Below are positions 46,975-58,472 of a DNA stretch of 64,000 nt, in pieces (position 1 is the stretch's first letter; every line of letters begins with the position of its first letter). The stretch spans positions 124,001 to 188,000 of the forward strand of contig JAMPIV010005013.1 in the NCBI GenBank assembly GCA_024509875.1, read 5' to 3'. The notes under the pieces are model-generated. The model had not been told where the DNA came from. It did no database searches and worked only from the letters and a program-made list of their open reading frames with translations. The translations under genes and the position numbers were made by a program. This DNA is from Oreohelix idahoensis. Its lineage: Eukaryota > Mollusca > Gastropoda > Stylommatophora > Oreohelicidae.

Positions 46975-48511
46975 ATGTCTACATTAGATTATTTTATCAC
47001 ACAAGGCAGGGCTCTTGATAAGACTGGTCAGCAATTAGAAGAATGGGCAGTTGCTCAATATGACAAAGCATTAGCTGCAGAAGAGAGAAAACTTGCTGCT
47101 GCTGCTGAAGAAAGAAAAGCATTGATTGAGGAGGAGAAAAAATTAGAAGCTGAGGAAAAAAAATTACAAAGAGAGGATGAACAAAAGAAATTGCAGATAC
47201 AGACTGATGAAAAAAGATTCCAGATGGAAATGGAAAAAAGAGAAAAGAAAGGATGAAGCTGCTGCAGAAGAGAGAAAATTACAAGCTGAAGCTCAAGAGA
47301 AAAAAGCAATAAGAGAACATGAACACCAAAAAGAACTTTTAGCATTTGAGTTAGAAAAGTTAAAGTTAACAAACATAAGTGATGGTAATCAAGCATCTGG
47401 TGGTAATGGTAAACCCTTTACTTACAAGGTCAAGGTACCAGCGTTCAACCCTTCCAGTGATGACATAACATTCTGGCTAAATAGATTTGAACGCTCGTGT
47501 CGAGCCCATAATGTGGACAAATCACAATATGCTAACCAGTTATCAGAAAATCTGAAAGGTGATTCTCTGACTAGTTTAAGTTTGGTTGAAGAGGCTGACA
47601 AAGATAACTATGATGTTATTAGGGCAGCCTTATTAAAGAAGTATCAGTTGTCTGAAGAGGGTTATCGGAAGTTGTTTAAGACAATGGTGCCTGAGGCAGG
47701 TGTAGAATTCTCAGAATTCATTGCAAGGACACGTCTTACATTTGATCGTTGGATTGAGCTATCCAAAACAGAAAAAACTTATGAAGCCCTTATGGACTTG
47801 ATACTCAGAGACAAGATTATGTCAAGTATAAATAAACCTTTCCTCGAATTCTTACATGAGCGTAAACCTAAGTCTCTAAAAGAAATGGAACAGTATTGTA
47901 CCCAATACGTCACTGCACATCCGGACGTAGCTATTAGCAACAGTAAGGTTAAAGAAGGTATGCCAGTTGCTTCTGCAACACCATACAACCCTAATCACTC
48001 TCACAAATTCCAAGGACCTCAAAATAAGTTTAATAAAAAAGGTAACTATTACAGTTATCAGAACCAAGGTAACCAATCATTTCAGGGTTCTTCTTCGAAT
48101 ACCTGGAGAAGAGCTGACAGCCCTCGATTCAGGGGTGGTCATAATTACAGGAACTTTCGCAAAGGAAGTCATTCTAGAAACTATCCAAGTTTTCCTTCAT
48201 GGAGACAACAAGATCATAATTACAGAGATACTCATTATAATGAATATGATGATAGTAACCAAAGGAGCTATGATTCAAACCCGAGTAGGGGTTATAATAG
48301 TGGAAACAATGATAAGTACAGAGGCAATAATAACAGAGGTAGAGCACAATTCAAAAAACATAAAGCTCATTACCAGGCGAACTCTGCACAGCAAGAGTCC
48401 CACGAAGCCTATAAACAAAATAAAGATAATGATGACTCTAATAATATGGCATGTGCCGCTTTTGATTTTTGGGAGAGCATCTCAGTGCCCCCAATGCAAA
48501 ACATTATTTGA
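46975..48511 (+). pseudogene. Gag of Gypsy 2
   Basis: It starts MSTLDYFITQGRALDKTG, colinear with Gypsy 1. A Glu/Lys/Ala-rich coiled coil follows, with a frame break near 47250 between the frames 46975-47256 and 47177-48511. The capsid region contains FKTMVPEAGVEFSEFIART, RWIELSKTEKTYEALMDLIL and FLEFLHERKPKSLKEMEQYC, a SCAN-like segment. The tail is rich in Asn, Arg, Gly and Tyr, as expected for RNA binding without a CCHC knuckle. A change in T-run length near 48465 shifts the frame before the protease. Confidence 0.9.
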
Positions 48512-49928
48512 GCCAACCACAGTGTCTACTTTAAGCTGTGGCCATCCTCTTCCCGCTCTTCCTGCGTCAATCGCGCATGATGGGAGAGGTTCTCTTGTCT
48601 TACACAAAGGTTTAGTAAATGACAATCCAGTCTCAGTACTTTTTGATTCTGGATGCACAACTATTGGGGTTAGGCAGTCACTCATAGATCCTTCTCATTC
48701 TACAGGCAAAGTAGTCAAATGCGTAACATTTGGCGGCACCATAGAGAAATACTCTACCGCTATCATTAGGATTGCTACTCCTTTCTTCACAGGAGATGTA
48801 CACGCATGTCTTTTGCCGAATCCGATCGCTGATCTTATCATCGGTCGCATTCACGGAGTCAAAGAATGCACTCCGGAGCAAATTTCCGTTTGGGAAAATC
48901 AAAATATGCAATCTGCTAATGCAGTAGTCACTAGAGCTCAAGCTCTCAATATGCCTGAAACTTCATCTGTTGAAGATAATGAAGTGCATAACCAAGATGA
49001 TCCCTTGGTAATTTCTCGTGACTCGTTTATAAAACAACAACAAGAAGAAGATCCGACTCTTAAGAAATTCTTCACTCTTGTAACGAAAGGTGATCCGAAT
49101 AAAGATTCAAATTGTAAATCTTGGATTACAATGAAGAATGGCGTACTTGTACGTATGGTGCAAGACTCCACTAAGTCAAGTCATTCTCAGATTCTTGTAC
49201 CCAAGAATTTGAGAGTTAAGATCTTACAACATGCACACGACTCTCAGTGTGCTGGTCACATGGGTTTTTCCCGTACAAAGTCAAGAGTTCTTGCGGCTTT
49301 CTTTTGGCCTTTTGTGAACAAGGACATACGGATCTATTGTCGATCCTGTAAAGTATGTCAAGAAGTCAAATCCAAAGGTCCTCGTCATGCTGCGCCTATT
49401 CAGGCTGCAGATATTCCTATTCGTCCATTCCAGAAAATGGCGATAGACATCATTGGTCCATTCAAGATCAAATCTGCTAGAGGACATCAGTTTATCTTAA
49501 CGTGTGTAGACATGTGCACACGTTGGCCAGAGGCTATCCCTCTAAAGAGCATTACTACCGCTGACATTGCAGATGCTCTTTGGCTTATATTTTCTCGGCT
49601 GGGATTCCCCGGAGAAATATTATCAGATCATGGCACCCAACTGATATCGGATACCATGTCTCAAGTAATGTCTACTCTACAGATAGAGAGATCTTTGAGT
49701 AGCATCTATCATCCTATGTCCAATGGGATGGTCGAGCGACTAAATAGAACACTTAAGAACTTATTAGGGAAGATAACTGAGGATCATCCTCAAGATTGGG
49801 ATAGGGTTTTACCCGCGGCCCTCTTCGCGTACAGAGAGGTCCCCAATGAACATACAGGGTTTTCTCCCTTTGAACTTGTCTTTGGCGCGCGACCGCGCGG
49901 GCCATGTCTTTGCTGCATGATCTTATAA
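48462..49928 (+). pseudogene. Protease and integrase of Gypsy 2
   Basis: In frame order: CPQCKTLFEPTTVSTLSCGH (possible zinc site), SVLFDSGCTTIGVRQSL (aspartic protease), the integrase zinc finger with HAHDSQCAGHMGF and YCRSCKVCQEVK, and the catalytic core with MAIDIIGPFKIK, EILSDHGTQLISD and SNGMVERLNRTLK. A one-base change near 49895 ends the frame after FGARPRG. The open frame formally starts at 47967, but upstream of about 48462 it overlaps Gag out of frame. Confidence 0.9.
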
Positions 49929-50551
49929 CAGCTGACAATATTGACGATGACACAAAATCTTCTTACGAGTATGTCATCGCGCTGAGACAAAAGATTATCG
50001 AAGCATGCAAATTGGCAACGTCCTCTTCTGAATTTGCTAAGCAGAAGGCAAGACAATTTGCTAATAAGAAGAGAACTTTACGACAACTTTGTCCTGGTGA
50101 CAAAGCATTTGTTTTGCTACCTTGTCGTGAAAATAGACTCCTTATTAGTTGGAAAGGTCCGTACGATATAATATCGAAAATTTCAGATGTTGACTACATC
50201 GTCGATATTAACGGGAAGCATAAAACCTTCCACATCAATATGCTTACGGAGTTCCATGAACGTCCTGACTATCTACAGCCTATTTTCCAGGCAACGGACG
50301 ATTCTCATGTCAAACATGGTCATTACTCATCACTGTCTGTAATACAGGATGAGGAAACAAGTTTTTCGGATGTTAATCTTCCGCTTCCAATGATCCCACT
50401 TCATTCTAGTGAATCATGGAAAGACGTTACTGTTTCTCCTGATTTGTCTCTAGGAGAACGGCGACAAGTTTCGTCTATGTTACAAACATTTCAGGATGTC
50501 CTCACTGACATCCTGGACAAACTCATGTCATTGAGCATGACATTGTTCTAA
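49904..50551 (+). pseudogene. Integrase C-terminus and linker of Gypsy 2
   Basis: The frame MSLLHDLITADNIDDDTKSS continues the integrase; QLCPGDKAFVLLP and WKGPYDIISKISDVDYIVDI form the SH3-like C-terminal fold of Gypsy integrases. The linker to RT follows (FQDVLTDIL). A one-base change near 50507 shifts the frame before RT. Confidence 0.85.
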
Positions 50552-51831
50552 CTGAACATACTCCAATTAGGGTTAGACCTTATCCTATCCCTATACATTT
50601 CCAAACACAGGTTGAAAAGGAGTTGGATGAAATGATAGATTTACAAATAATCGAACCATCCACTTCTGCATATTCTTCGCCGATGGTTATTGTTCGAAAA
50701 AAAGACAATAACATACGTCTTTGCGTTGACTATCGCAAATTGAATCAAGTTACGAAGTTCGATGCTGAACCTATGCCTTTACTAGAAGAGCTACTTACTC
50801 GTCTTTCTAAATCGCATTTTTTTTTCACTAAACTTGATTTGTCTAAAGGATATTGGCAAGTTCCATTATCCGAACGCGCCAAACCTCTTACCGCTTTCTC
50901 TACTCCCAGAGGCCTTTTCCAATGGAATTTTATGCCTTTCGGCCTTATGAACGCACCAGCTACATTTGTACGCATGATGCGTCGAATCCTATCGTATCGG
51001 TCAGATGTCATTGCTTATCTAGACGACATCTGTCTTTTCAGCGATACTTGGGAAGATCACTATTCAGGGTTAGTTGAATTATTATCAACTCTGCGTGAGT
51101 ATAACCTGACAGCAAAACCATCTAAAGCTTGTATTGGCTTTAGCGAAATTGCTTTCTTAGGCCATCGAGTAGGTCACGGTTTCTTGAAGACAGAAGACCA
51201 TAATATCACTAAGATACTTAACATCTCTATCCCTAGGACTAAAAAGCAAGTGCGAAGTCTTTTAGGTCTCATACAATTTTATGGACGTTTCATTCCGAAT
51301 CTGTCCTCTATCATGGCACCTCTCTCTACACTATTAAAGAAAGGGTCGCCTAACATGGTTCACTGGTCTCATGAATGCCAATCTTCACTAGAGAAGATCA
51401 AAACTATGTTTTCATCACCACCTATTTTAGTGTTACCTACAACAGATAAGACATTTGTTCTTCGTAGTGACGCTTCATCCACTGGGATTGGAGCGGCACT
51501 AATGCAAGAGTACTCTGGAACTCTGCATCCTGTAATGTATATATCCAGAAAACTTAATGCTGCAGAAAGGAATTACTCGGTTTTAGACCGTGAATTATTG
51601 GCAATGGTTTGGTCAATTCTCAAACTCCAAAGATTCCTTCTGGGCGCGCATTTCGTAGTGGAAACTGACCAAAAAGCTCTTACGGCTATCCAAAGTAAGA
51701 ACTTGAAGAGCTCGAGATCAACTCGATACGCAATCGCTCTTCAACCTTTTCATTTCTCGGTACGAGCTATCCGTGGTTCAGAAAATGTGATGGCGGACAT
51801 TCTGTCCAGATGCCCACATGATGCCACTTAA
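50552..51831 (+). pseudogene. Reverse transcriptase and RNase H of Gypsy 2
   Basis: The open frame begins at 50623, but homology starts just upstream. RT motifs: IRLCVDYRKLNQVTKFDAEP, KLDLSKGYWQVPLSERAKPL, FMPFGLMNAPATFVRMM and VIAYLDDICLFSDTW. A run of ten T near 50820 gives one extra Phe compared with Gypsy 1. RNase H follows with FVLRSDASSTGIGAALM, RNYSVLDRELLAMVWSI and VETDQKALTAIQ. The frame ends SRCPHDAT, in step with Gypsy 1. No integrase follows, which confirms the Gmr1 domain order. Confidence 0.92.
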
Positions 51832-52273
51832 CTGTTAAATATTGGATTTTTTTTAATATGTATAACTTTACAACAGTTATTTTTTGTTTCTTTACTAAGA
51901 TACACATTTGTAATTTAATAATAGAATGATGGTATCGCTACTTAGCGGTTTATTGATGTTTATTCACCGCTGTTCTTTGATGATTGTTTCTTCATAAATC
52001 ATAAATTTAAGATTATAGTGTGAATTTTTGGTATGCATTGTATAATTACCAGAATTGTATTATACGTACATCACACCTTCCTGGAAACATTTATTCGTAG
52101 AGAAACAATTTCTCTCAGATTTTGAGATATATTCTCACCGGTCATATTAGGAATTATAGTTATTCCTGATATTTTCATCTGCGCAGTATTCTTGCGTTGT
52201 GAGCCTATTCTACGTTGCTCCTAGATGTATTTAAAAAAAAAAAAAAAATTTTTTTTTTTTTTTTCCCGGGAGG
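51832..52273 (+). promoter_or_regulatory. 3' non-coding region and purine tract of Gypsy 2
   Basis: AT-rich sequence without a gene ends in a long A run, a long T run and then CCCGGGAGG directly before TGTGGTAAGACTG at 52274. The GGGAGG matches the Gypsy 1 purine tract and suggests that the true 3' LTR starts at 52274. Confidence 0.6.
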
Positions 52274-53855
52274 TGTGGTAAGACTGTAAAGTGCAATCTT
52301 TACTATCTTGCAATATAATACATTTATATACTTATTATGTTCGCAAATATTTTGTAAACAAAGTATTTCCTTTTTAAGTGCTTAAGGAGAAGTCATTTTT
52401 GAGTTACTTCCCTTGAAATGAGTTCCGTCATCTTCGATCGGACTCCGCGGACGAATTTAGGCCTACTGCGATTTATTCTTTGGCTGGGTAGGAATAGATT
52501 GTTCTTGCTTCAGTATATCTATGGCCTGAATTTATACGTAGTGTTTGTATGAGTAGGACGAGTCTGTCTTATATATGGATATCTTTACATTTCTAAGTCG
52601 AACTATGTTGGTTGTCGCTAGAAAAGGTCAAAGGCTATGCAGCGGAAGTATCGCTAGCAAGGGGTGTGATTCATGGCTGCCATCCTGTCGAGATGTCGAG
52701 TTTTTATGTAGCCGGCTTATCGCCGAAAAAGTGATCTATAAGTAGATGGGGAAAAGTGATAGTCATTTAGACATGTTGTATGTACTTTACCCCAGTGTTT
52801 ATTCTCTTTTGCCAAGGAATGGCAAAGTTATATTTCGCATAGAAAGGTAAAACCACAATTTATTATGAACTTGGGCTTCGCCATCGTTGTCGATAAGCAG
52901 ATGCACAGTGGTACTTTTGAAAAGAATATTTATTCAAAGGAAGATGACATTCCTATGTATCAGCACTAGATTGTATGATATTATTCAATTACCTCTATGA
53001 GAGAAGCTATGAAGAAATGAGGACATTTAACGAATGACCAATTTTGGTCTGTATCCAATAGTGAGTGAAGCTCACGAGAGAAGCACAGCCATGTTGAAAT
53101 TCATATACTTTGTATTTATCGAGTGAGAAAAAGGGATGCCTGTACTATCGCTCGATGAACCAAGAGATCACTGCTACATGTGAGAACCCATGTCTGGGAT
53201 TCCTATATCTTTATGGAAAATATATATATTGAACTTTACGTGAAGGGATATTCGCTAGACGAGGTTAGGTCTAGGAGCCTTCCTATATATTGGTTATGGT
53301 CTGACGTGCCCAGTCAGTAAAGCCAGATGATTTACATGATGGAACTCTGAATGCTTATTTACGAATGCTCCATTATGATATTTGCCAAGCATGAATGCTA
53401 ACTTAAGATGATATTCCTGTGATCAACATTATGCTGTCTATGTCGACATTTGTTCCTGTAACCATACACGTACTGTCCAAGTGTGCGTCCCATTAAATGT
53501 TATAAAAAAGACCACCGTAGTTCCAGTACTTCTTGAATTCGAACAGTGTGAGTATGAGTGATGTACTACCAACCTGTCAACTCTATCGAATCATTCTACC
53601 ATTCGCGTTCTGACATTCATATACACACTCATTGTCTACACTCACATTCTTGTCGGAGCCTCATCACGTTCCAGGACAAGATGACCTGTATGACCAAAAC
53701 TGTGCTGGGTTTAATGAGTTGACAATCGTTACACTTTACTACACCAGTCCCAACATCTACATTTATCAACTGGTGGACATTCACGTCATTTAACAAATAA
53801 AGCGTGATTCAACAACTAGTAGCCAGTATGAGTTAACAACTACACAGAGTTTAAC
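52274..53855 (+). repeat. 3' LTR of Gypsy 2
   Basis: The duplicated part is 52334-53855; the LTR probably begins at 52274 (TGTGGTAAG) just after the purine tract, giving about 1.58 kb. It ends GTTTAAC against LINE sequence TTCTTCCATC, one base short of the GTTTAACA seen in the 5' copy. Confidence 0.82.
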
Positions 53856-55375
53856 TTCTTCCATCTTTATGTCATCTTCACCATCATTGGTTTTCTCTTC
53901 TGTGCTAGTGGTTATCATTTCTGATGCTTCACCATGCTCACCATCCAGGAGTTCTGAGAAATATTCTTTCCATCTTTCCATTACTTCTCTTCGGGGCAGT
54001 AAGCAATTTGCCTTGCTTGTCCTTTATAAAATTTGAGAGGGCATTGTTTTTCCTTCCTCATGTTCTTTAGGGTCTTATAGAACAATTTCTGGTTTTCTTG
54101 TGCATCTTTTTCTAGCTTTTCTCCAAATTCTTCCCAGGACTTCTGTTTTGCTGCTACCACTTTGTTCTTTGCTTCTGTTCTGAGTGTCACATATTCTCTA
54201 TATTTTTCCATTTGTCCTGTTGTGTTTTTAGCTCCTAAGTATTGTTTCCATGCCATTTTCTTCTCTCTTATTTTCTCTTTGACTTCCTCTGTCCACCAAG
54301 GTGTCCTCTTTCTCTGGTTCCCAAGTCGGACTTCACCGCATGCTTCTGCAGCAGCTGTCTTTATGATATCCTTGAATTTATTCCAGAGGGTTTCCAAGTC
54401 ATCAGGTCGTTCTTCTGTGTTGCTCACTGCTGTAGCAATAAGCCCCCCTGATATCTGGTCTTAATTTCTGGCTCTCTCAGCTTGTAGGTCCTAATGCTCA
54501 TTTCTCCTGCTCGTTTACTTGGTTTCTTGCGTGATGTTGGGCAGTTCCTAGGCTGAGCAACTCTTTCAGTTGTTCGTTTGATTGTTAGCAGGTAGTGATC
54601 ACTTCCAATCTCTGGCCCCCTCCAGACTCTTGCATCTCGGACATATCTGAATGAGCTTCTCCGAACAATGGCATAGTCGATCACTGACTTCTCATTCTTG
54701 GTTGGTTCACATCTAGTGTGTATGCATGTATGCGCTTATGAGGGAACTTTGTGTTTGTAATGATCAGATTTTGCTCACTGCAGAATCTAAGGAGTCGCTT
54801 TCCATTGTCATTGAGAGTATCTTCTCCATATCTTCCGATAACTCCACCCCATCTAGCATGGTCATTTCCAACTCTGGCATTAAAATCTCCGAGCATGATA
54901 ACTTCATCTAGGCAGTCATCCACTGTCCTTTGAAGCAGCTCGAAGAATTCCTCCTTGACCTCTGCTCTCTCATCCTCATTTGGCCCATACACTATGACCA
55001 GGTTGACTATGGTTTCTCCTTCTTTTAGTTTTTACAACCATAATGCGCTCCGAGACAAAGTTCCATCCCTTGATACTATCTTTTTTGATTTTGGGCCACA
55101 ATGCAACCCACGCCCCCTTTAGCTCTTTCAGATATGGGTACACCACTGTAGAGCAACGTGTTGCCATCGAGATCCATGACTCCTTGTCCTTTTTTCTTCG
55201 TTTCCGTTATAGCCAGAATTTCTAGCTTTGCTTTCCTCATCTCTTCCACCAGCTCCTCTTCCTTCCCATTTATACTTCTTGTGTTCCAAGTTCCATAAGT
55301 CGTAGTCCGTAGTCCGTTCCAGTTCGTCGCCTTTAGAATCAGTCCGGTTTTCTCTCTTGTATTGCTCGTAATCAT
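53856..55375 (-). pseudogene. RTE LINE copy 3, endonuclease and RT start
   Basis: The start is ATG at 55375, MITSNTREKTGLILKATNWN, then YGTWNTRSINGKEEEL, the beginning of the endonuclease. The rest follows copy 1 (LGDFNARVGNDHARWGG, GSDHYLLTIKRTTER) but in separate frames (55076-55375, 54681-54992, 54424-54684, 53981-54427, 53790-53981), so at least four small indels break it. Sequence ends at GATGGAAGAA against the Gypsy LTR. Confidence 0.9.
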
Positions 55376-55555
55376 AGTTTAAGACAAACAGGTGATTGGC
55401 CTGTTGTGCCTTTGCATGGTGGAGGGGCTGCCTCCTTACGGCCTCCATGTAGGCCGCCCTCCTCCTTTTTCATCCGGGCTTGGGACCGGCATTGGCGGAG
55501 TTACAAAACATTACAACTATAGCAATCATCGCACATCATTAACCAACAAAAAAAT

Positions 55556-55592
55556 CCCCCCCCCCCCCCCCCTCGCACCCCCCCCCCCCCCC

Positions 55593-55628
<36 letters not shown>
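55556..55628. repeat. Poly-C tract
   Basis: About 73 bp of C with only TCG, A and A interruptions, just beyond the LINE target duplication. The Pro-rich and Gly-rich open frames across it are compositional. Confidence 0.95.
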
Positions 55629-55639
55629 TGAAAAAAAAG

Positions 55640-58398
55640 TAAAACTATAGTAAATACAAATCCCTAACAAATACCACAAAAAAAAAAAAAAACAACGCAC
55701 GAATCGCATAACATTACCAACAAACAGCAACAATAAAATGCTTCGACAATAATAAGCATACATCACTATAATGAAAAATAACAATTCATGAATACTATAT
55801 CAAGCACAGTGACTATTACATGCAGCAACAGCTTTAACTACCAAAGACCTTAACAACAGCAACAACTTCAACAGAGAACAAACACTAAGTTCTGCCTCCC
55901 CCCTCCCCCTTGTTTTCTTCCTCCTATTATTCCCTCTACAATCACACAATCAAGACAAGGATTATAAAGATACAAAAAGTCAATAATTTCTATCTCAAGT
56001 TTATTAAGAATTCATTATCCAGCGCGAGCTGAGTGTGCCAGCCCCAACAAAACAGTGAGATACAAGAAAATCATTAACTCTTTTGACATCAGAGAAAAGC
56101 ATCGTCCGATCTTATCTTGAAAAGATGACCTAATGCACCCGAAATTTAAATAAAACAACATGTGTGTCAGATTTCTGGTCCCTGCTTTCTTAAGTAAAGA
56201 GTCTATTATTAACTTATGTTACGATGACGTATAGCAAAATAGAGTATCCAATATAATATTACACGCACATAAAGGTATGTTTTATGTGTTTAAATCCAAT
56301 ATAATGCAGAATTTAACACGACTGAACAGCTTCATAAGTGAAGAGTAAAATGGAACGTTCAGTTTTCACGGTACCGTACAAAAGTCATTGGAAATTGAGA
56401 AAGGAAGCTTATGGGTACATGAAATTCCGTTAAATAAATTTTGTGTTTAATTTCACAGTTTATGTTAAATATTATATTTTTTATCTTATTTGTTTTCGTT
56501 AGACAATTCTGCCAAATTTGCTTCACATTGTAGAGGAAACGAGGAAAGATTTAGTGTGCGAGAATTTTAAGTCAGCCCAGCTGGCTTGCCTTTAAGAGAT
56601 GTTAGCTCATGACCTTCAAGAAGTTTGCTTACTTGAATAGTAGTATCATGAAACAGACGAGGTTTGGATAAGTCTGTCATTATTCAAAATATATTTGAGA
56701 ACTTCTACTCTAAATAGTTCCTTGTCTGGCTGTAGGACTTTCATCATCTCTATATTTGCCCTTCTAGCAGAAAATCTTCAACCAGCTCTGTATTTACAGT
56801 AAATGGTAATCAAGCTCAGATTATCCCAATAGTTACGTTGTCTGGGTCTAAAGCTAGAATCATATCCATAGCTTAGCTGTCTGAATTTTAGCCCCAATCA
56901 CCTCTTAAGTTACCGTATATAATTATAAAGCTGCACGTTTATCATTATGTTATTTGTTCTGAAGTACACAGTCTGGCATCAGAGGTGTTTTATAAAACTG
57001 AAAACACCTCTGCAACTGCATTAGCTGGTTGTGTAATTATGTAAGTACTGTATACAACTGTGGCATCTGCTTGTAAACATGTATTTCTGCATTAACGTTC
57101 TTTGTTCAAAAGTTCCAATCACCTTTGACGTTACCCTGTCAGGCTGTAAAATTTAAAAAATACCTCTACATCTGCACTGGCTAATTGTGTAATGGTATGT
57201 CCAAAACTACGTTTTTTATTATAATACAATTTTTCTACATTTACGCTATTTTTTCAACAGCTCAAATGATCTCTTTAATGAACTTGTCTAGTTCTAAAGC
57301 TAAAAACGTCTCTAAAGTTGCCTTGACTGGCTGTGTAAAGTTGTCGTTTCACAGTTACATTGTCTGAGGTTAAAGCTGTAATTCTAAAGTCACGTTGCTA
57401 CTTCTAAAACGTCACCTCAGTAATACTGGGAATAAAACCCAATCATCGCTAAATTTATGTTGTCTAGATCTGGATTTTGTTCTACTGTCATGTGATATTT
57501 TGTTATTCTTATTTCTGAATTCAGGTGCATGTGATCATTCGAACGTTTCTCCATCAGATGTCTCTGTTAGATTACTGCTAACAAGTCATTCATACAAGTT
57601 AGACTTCACGAAAAAGAAAAGAGAAATTTAAGATTGTAAACATAAATTTTACAATAATACTGCATGATACAATTCCGAAGTAACCTGTTCTTTAAAAGAA
57701 AAAAGAAAAGTATGTAAGACCATTCGTCCATTCATTAATAATTAAAAAAAAAAAAATAAAAAAAAGCAAGTGATTGTCAATGTCTTGTTAAATGCAAAAT
57801 GTGCTTCATGTTTTTGCTAAGGCAACCGATTAATGGCATCCGTTACGCTACATTGATGGGCAATCGTTTGGCAAATGTAAAAACAGGCTATGATTATGCA
57901 CAAAACAAATTCAGAAGAATGGGTACACAAGAGTGATATGCGTTTATGATTATATGAGCAGGCCCTGTGAGTGGAGGTGAGAAACCTGCAGGACAATAGG
58001 TCGTGGCCTTACCTCACAGGTGGTCTCGCCCCAGCCAAGGATGCATGACTTCACTGGCGAACAAAGGGAGGGCGAGACGGGGCGATCAGCCCTGGCTGAC
58101 AACCAGGAGGTTGGGAGAGGGGTACCATCGGATACTATTATAATAGTACTGTACGGTTTGAAAATCCGTATGTGTTTTATGGAGGGTGCCAAAGGAAGGA
58201 CCTGCCCCGTATGATACATTTTTAGGTACGCCCCTGCACGAGTCTCTACTTTTTATCCCTCTCCAAAAGCAATGAGTGGGGTCTCGTCAGAGCTCTCAGA
58301 GCGCCTGAACATGAGTCCGATTATGCTTTCACACAGTTTCTCTATTTCTTTCTTCCACTCTAAACCTCTGTATTTATCTTTCTTAATCTCTTTGTATT

Positions 58399-58472
<74 letters not shown>

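Larger units (their letters stand above)
44176..53855 (+). mobile_element. Gypsy (Gmr1-type) LTR retrotransposon 2
   Basis: This plus-strand element of about 9.7 kb has near-identical LTRs, Gag, protease, integrase, RT and RNase H in that order. It is clearly related to Gypsy 1 in protein but not in LTR sequence. It has several single-base frame breaks. The outer ends lack a recognisable target duplication, and the left LTR appears to lack its first 60 bp. Confidence 0.92.
42798..55502 (-). mobile_element. Full-length RTE LINE copy 3, split by Gypsy 2
   Basis: On the minus strand the element runs from AACTCCGCC (55502) to the TAAG tail (42798). The 11-bp duplication ACAAAACATTA flanks it (42787-42797 and 55503-55513). 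The inserted Gypsy element occupies 44176-53855, and about 150 bp of LINE is missing at the junction compared with copy 1. This copy supplies the 5' UTR (about 127 bp) and protein N-terminus that copy 1 lacks in the window. Confidence 0.92.

Noticed and set aside
48462..48511. Programmed frameshift between Gag and Pol in Gypsy 2
   Set aside because: Gypsy 1 has Gag and Pol in one frame at the same place, so the shift is better read as a one-base run-length change.
55392..55784. Pro- and Gly-rich frames
   Set aside because: Translation of the poly-C tract.
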